The translations under genes and the position numbers were made by a program. This document shows, piece by piece, positions 59,501-64,000 of a stretch of 64,000 nucleotides of DNA (position 1 is its first letter; each line of letters opens with the position of its first letter). This DNA is from Neckera pumila. Taxonomy: Eukaryota > Streptophyta > Bryopsida > Hypnales > Neckeraceae. The notes beneath the pieces are model-generated. The model was not told the DNA's origin. It searched no databases and saw only the letters and a program-made list of their open reading frames with translations. The stretch is from NCBI GenBank assembly GCA_963969595.1, contig OZ018409.1, positions 44,281,282 to 44,345,281 on the forward strand, read 5' to 3'.

Positions 59501-60370
59501 GCTTCCTCACAAAACTTTGTAGGTGTGCGTGTGGACCAAGTCAATACTCTTTGCTAAGAAGAATTTATTTTATCTTGTCAATGGGAGTCACCATCCAAAC
59601 AAATAGGAGGTCAAGTATGAGCTTATTACTACCAAATACCTCTTCATCCTGCAAGTTTGGAATACGCGTTGCAACATTAAATGCTCCAAAAAAGACATTC
59701 AATGCCTTTACGATCTTCTTCAAATTACCATTGCATCTAGTGCCTCTTAACTTCAGTTCTTCTTTAGATGGATTTGATCTTGATGCTCTGCCATTGAAGA
59801 ATGTTCAATAATTTGTTATGTATATGAAGGCTCAAATGCAATCATCACAAGTGGCGGCAAACAAATCACTACTCCAAATTCCCAAGTGCTACAATTATTT
59901 GTAGGATCTATTTTAGATAAGTTGCATGATGGCATCGGCATTCAATCCTTGCAAGAGAAATAATGTGATGAGGCCTACAATAATGTGATGAGGCCTAAGA
60001 GTGACATTTCTTTGGATATTGCATGGTGCTGCAAATTTTGATCCCTTTAGTAGGCTAAGAAGGCACCTCTCGGCCCCCAAAAACAAGTTACCTCCTCTCT
60101 AGTTTAATTCAAAAATGTCAATAGACTTCACATAGTGCAGCAGTTTTGGATCTTGTCAACAGGCGGTCAAGTAACCTCACGACCTTAAAAGATAAATCAC
60201 CCTACACTTGGTTTGATCTTGCAGTCTCATTGTAAAAATATTTGCTTGATAAAAAAAGCCATTTCAAACTGAAATATCAAAATAAAAGAAATAAATCCAA
60301 AAAAATAGAAGAAAAGATACCATTTTTAAGAACAATCTTGAGTTAGCTAAGCTTATACATGGGTCGGATT
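56526..60370. other. Gene-free DNA with an old A2-like relic
   Basis: About 56550-57440 matches the DNA beyond K2 (33560-33690 and 34740-35480). It includes an old A2-like end at 57019 (TTAACTTCTGAAGGACCAAAG) whose other end is not identifiable. The open stretch at 59476-59811 is AT-rich, shows no recognisable domain, and is not called as a gene. A GTGAGC-like simple repeat lies near 58695-58740. Confidence 0.5.
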
Positions 60371-61200
60371 ATATTTCTTAATCACTTACTAGTTTGTGAG
60401 GGGGACTTCTTGGCGCCAATAGGAGTCTTTAGCCCCGCAACCAATGATTGAGGAAAACTAATTGTGGGTCGTTGCATGAATGACCTTCCGTTTTTGTTCC
60501 ACTTTGGCCGTTTTCAGCCATTCTTTTGGGAGTACTATAAAAATAGAAAAACATTTTTAAAAAAATATGAAAAATATGAGAAATCTATATACCTATAAGA
60601 AGAAGATACCCTATAAAGGAAAAGCAAAAAAAAATTCTCTAAATAGGAGAACTAAAAAAGTGCAGAATCGCAAGAAAATACATACTTTAACATTTTAATT
60701 TGTCAAAAATAGAAAAAGTAATTTAAAAAAGAATTGAAAAATCCCATTTGAGAAGACTTTATGGTAAAGAGATTTCACCAAAAAAGTGATCCTAAAACCA
60801 TCTTCAATGTTCAGAATTGTATGCGCAAGGGAGCCCTCTTTGCATGGACGTAGAAGATATAAAATAAAATATTTTTTAAAGCCCCTTGGTAGAAACATGA
60901 GTTCCTACTATGGCAGTAGACCATAGGAATTTCGGCTCCAAATCATTAAGTTTGGAGACTCCTTACATAGTAAAAACCCTAAAATTCAAAACGTGACAAA
61001 TTAGTTTAAATGATTTTTAAATATAAAATAATTTCTGAAAATTTCTGAAAAATATGAGATATGACTAAACTCATAAAAAGAATCTCCACTAAAAATTTCA
61101 AATTCATACAAGTCATGCTTCAAAAGTTATTGCAAAATGAAGCTTCGGTACTGCATTTGTGACAATGTTCCAGTACAAGTCTTTCATGCAATCACCCTTT

Positions 61201-62539
61201 GTATTCTAATTCAATTATGACATTCTACAAACGCTATTCCATTTTTACAAATTTGAAAAAATAAGAAATTAACCTTATATTTAAAATATGCTCTAGCTAT
61301 GCATGTGCAAGGATTGAGTGTTCTTTTGGATCACTTGCTAGGGTGTGAGGGGGACCCCTTGGTGCCGAAGGGAGCCCCCCAACCTTCCACCTAGCACTCA
61401 AGATTCAAGACATGATAAATTTGTACTCGAGCTCAATTAAGATGATGTGTCACATTTGTGCTTTTGTAAAGGCTAGGTTTTAGGATTTATGATCACTTGC
61501 TACGGTGTGCAGGGTTCTTGGGTGCCAAGGGGAATTACCTTGTTCTCAAAAAATAAAAATAAAAGCTTTTGTTTATTTTTTGTTTCTTTTCCTTCCGCGA
61601 CGCAGGGCTCCCCTCGGTGCCGAGGAGAACCCGTCACATCCTAGTAAATGATCAAGAAAAAACAAAATTTGTATTCTATAGTATAAACTTATTCTGTCTT
61701 GATCATTGGCTAAGAATGTGGGATTCCCTTAGCGCCGAGAGGTCTCCCTCATACCCTAGCAAGTGATCCAAAAAAACATTTGACCCTTGTACAAGCACAA
61801 TCTCGGGGAGGGCACTTGGTTCTACTACTACAAACCACGTGCGAACAAGTGGTTTCTAATAAACTATAATTTCAAACTAAAATTTTGAGCATTGTTTGAT
61901 AATGACTATAGTTTTCTATTGCCAAAATTTCCAACTCAAATGAAATATGGAATGATTTCTAGAAGAGGTTGAAAATGAACCTAAAATGGCATATTTTCCA
62001 ACTCAAATATTTATAGAGAACACATTTAGATGACCGTTGCATCAATATTCAACTCAAAATGAACTTTCAATAGAGAGTTATTTTTAGGAATTTTTTGTTC
62101 ATTTTTTAGACAATTTTTTAGTATATACTATAGGGATGTGAAAGTTATTTTTCAGTTCTGCAGTGTATCTATTTACTTCAAAAATTTGTAACTAATTATC
62201 ATTAGCAAATAAAAATATCAATAATTCAAAACATAAACTTTCAAATTAGGAAAATATATTCATATTTTTTTTGTTTTCATTTATTTAAATTTTAGGATAT
62301 AATATAGGGGGTACAAAGTTTTGTTTGCACGTAGTTTGGACTAGATACACTAAGTGCACCCCCCGTGAGCACAATTTGAACACATTTAGATGTGAGGTTA
62401 AGTTTATTATCAAATTTCTTAAAAAAAAAAAACTATTCTCAAATTTTGTTTTTTCTTGATGACTTACTAGGGTGTGACGGGTTTTCCTCGGAGTCGAGGA
62501 GAGGCCCCGCGTCATGGAGGAAAAAAAATTAAAAAAATT

Positions 62540-62580
<41 letters not shown>

Positions 62581-62931
62581 CCTCGGTGACGTGGGGCCTC
62601 TCCTCGGCTCCGAAAAGAACCCGTCACACCCTAGTAAGTGATCAAGAACCCTAAAATCTGGCCTTCCAAAAGCACAAATCCTACACATCATCTTAATTGA
62701 GCTAGAATACAAATCTATTATGTCTTGAATCTTGATCACTAAGTGGAAGGTTGGGGGGCTCCCTTCGGCACCAAGGATCCCCTTCACACCCTAGCAAGTG
62801 ATCCAAAAAAACACTCAACCCTTGCACAAGCATAGCTAGAGCATATTTTAAATACAAGGTTAATTTCTTATATTTTCAAATTTGTAAAAATGGAATAGGG
62901 TTTGTAGATTGTCATGATTGAATTAGAATAC
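61201..62931. repeat. Large inverted repeat, arms of about 330 bases
   Basis: The left arm 61201-61527 and the right arm 62603-62931 are reverse complements with scattered differences (shared blocks: AAATATGCTCTAGCTATGC, GAAATTAACCTT, AATTAAGATGATGTGT). The spacer of about 1.1 kb holds further hairpin modules and a long T run. It may be a foldback element or an inverted duplication. Confidence 0.8.
62543..62580 (+). repeat. Run of 38 T between inverted modules
   Basis: The T run lies between two hairpin modules in opposite orientation (62453-62522 and 62581-62645), forming a palindrome with an A/T-rich loop. The length may be unreliable for sequencing reasons. Confidence 0.85.
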
Positions 62932-63185
62932 AATTTGTTTCTACAATCATTGGTTGTAGGGCTAGAGACTCCTATTGGTGCCAAAAAGCCCGCTTCACAA
63001 GCTAGCAAGTGATCAAGAAATATAACCCAACCCATGCATAAGCATAGCTAGCTCAAAACCATTCTACAAGTGTCAAGTGTCTTCTCTTGATCACTTACTA
63101 GGATTTGAAGGGGACCTTGCAATGCCAATGAAAGCACCTAGCTCTGCAATCATTAGGCAATGATCATGAAAAAAAAGTTGTACTC

Positions 63186-63771
63186 TTAACCCCTAAAGTC
63201 CCATTGTCCCTACGGGGGACAAAATGGATTTTGGGCAGGTTCCTATGAGCTCAATTTTTAATGAAACTTTCTGAAACTTTTCCATAAGATAGAAAAACTT
63301 AGTAGCTTTTGGGGAATGTAATTTTTATTTCAATCGGTGCCCGGGAGCAAAAGTTATGCCCAAATAAGCTCAAAACAGGGGAGAAGGGGCAGCAAAAAAA
63401 TTTTGCAAAAAATTTAATTTAATTTTTTTAATTTTTTTTCCTTATAGATTATATTTTTGCCTATTTGGGAAGCTTTGATTCATTTCATTTGGACTTTTTA
63501 TGAGAAAGTTATGGACAATTTTGTTTTTCGGGCAATGAGAGCATCTTCTTGAAAAAAACTTTTTCTTTCACTTTGAATGCTGATATCTTTCAATCCGTAC
63601 GGTCAAACATCACAAAATTTTTACTACATGATCTGTAAAAAGTGTAGTATAAGATCCTACGGTTATTTTCTAAAAAAAATTAATTTTTCTCATCTTTTAG
63701 ATGAACGCAACAAAAGTAGCAGTTTTGAGTGATTTTTGACAGAAAAATGGCCTTGGGACTTTAGGGGTTAA
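63186..63771 (+). mobile_element. TTAA-flanked piggyBac-like element, subfamily A2, internally deleted
   Basis: Starts TTAA-CCCCTAAAGTCCC and ends GGGACTTTAGGGG-TTAA: the outer 13 bases are perfect inverted repeats and TTAA is intact on both sides. The hairpin is TTGTCCCTACGGGGGACAA. At 586 bases it lacks about 350 internal bases relative to other A2 copies (junction near 63555). Its perfect ends suggest it is one of the youngest copies. Confidence 0.82.
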
Positions 63772-64000
63772 CTTATCCATTATAATTGTAGGACTTGAGC
63801 TTGTACAAAGGTGGTATGTTTATCTTTGAGCACTTGCTAGGATGTGAGGGGTACCACTTGACGCCAAAAGGAGATTCCTAGGGGTTCTTCTGGGCGCCAA
63901 AGGGAGACCTTTAGATGCAATTTTTTATTTTATTTTTATTTTTTTGTTTATTTATATTTTTTTTCTCCTTGCCAAGATGTACTCCTCATACCCTAGCAAA

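Larger units (their letters stand above)
60375..63960. repeat. Cluster of about ten GC-rich hairpin modules
   Basis: Modules of 60-90 bases with the plan GATCACTTGCTAGGGTGTGA, then GGGG-CC-TTGGTGCCGAAGGGA, and often the inverted CACACCCTAGCAAGTGATC. They occur at about 60380, 61328, 61490, 61600, 61700, 62455, 62580, 62730, 62960, 63095 and 63825. Many are themselves near-palindromes centred on GG(T/C)GCC. They stand out from 30% GC surroundings. No protein is encoded. Function or transposon class is unknown. Confidence 0.8.

Noticed and set aside
59476..59811. 111-codon open frame
   Set aside because: AT-rich, no recognisable domain, no splice or duplicate support; likely chance or a very decayed element.
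1..64000. CRISPR arrays, operons, ribosomal RNA, tRNA genes or organelle DNA
   Set aside because: No regularly spaced identical repeats, no cloverleaf or rRNA sequence recognised, and spliced plant genes throughout; this is nuclear eukaryotic DNA.

Overview
This window reads as nuclear DNA of a green land plant. Three intron-containing housekeeping genes of plant type are present, all on the + strand: a B-type cyclin-dependent kinase (5' end cut off by the window), chlorophyllide a oxygenase, and D-cysteine desulfhydrase. Introns are short (about 65 to 650 bases), exons are moderately GC-rich and the rest is very AT-rich. Together with a lineage-specific kinase family in tandem, this suggests a non-seed plant such as a moss or another bryophyte. 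That placement is an inference; no species-diagnostic sequence is visible.

Layout. 1-2477: CDKB, eight exons visible. 2.5-10.9 kb: gene-free DNA with two abutting TTAA-flanked elements, three copies of a small inverted-repeat element, and a PIF/Harbinger-like MITE. 11.6-15.3 kb: CAO, eight exons, with a foldback repeat just upstream. 16.4-21.2 kb: more TTAA elements, one nested inside another. 21.5-26.35 kb: DCD, ten exons. 26.3-35 kb: kinase copies K1 (start codon lost, DFG Asp changed) and K2 (clear pseudogene). 36-51 kb: dense TTAA elements and simple repeats, no convincing gene. 51.8-55.6 kb: a second copy of the K1 block, starting inside the last codons of DCD and carrying the only intact kinase, K3. 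55.6-64 kb: more TTAA elements, then a cluster of GC-rich hairpin modules inside a large inverted repeat.

The most notable signal is not a gene. At least 15 segments of 0.08-1.4 kb begin with TTAA-CCCC(T/A) and end with the inverted form GGGG-TTAA; one further pair of ends is doubtful. They behave as TTAA-targeting terminal-inverted-repeat transposons of piggyBac type, without transposase. They cover roughly a fifth of the window. Two nested insertions can be matched to related copies that lack the insert, which supports real transposition into TTAA-like sites. Several copies carry a conserved small hairpin just inside one end.

The host genes belong to unrelated pathways (cell cycle, chlorophyll b synthesis, D-cysteine breakdown). 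The kinase copies share a long 5' leader with an intron, an N-terminal Met-Gly-Asn myristoylation-like start, and an atypical kinase domain with Asp-Tyr-Glu where Asp-Phe-Gly is usual.
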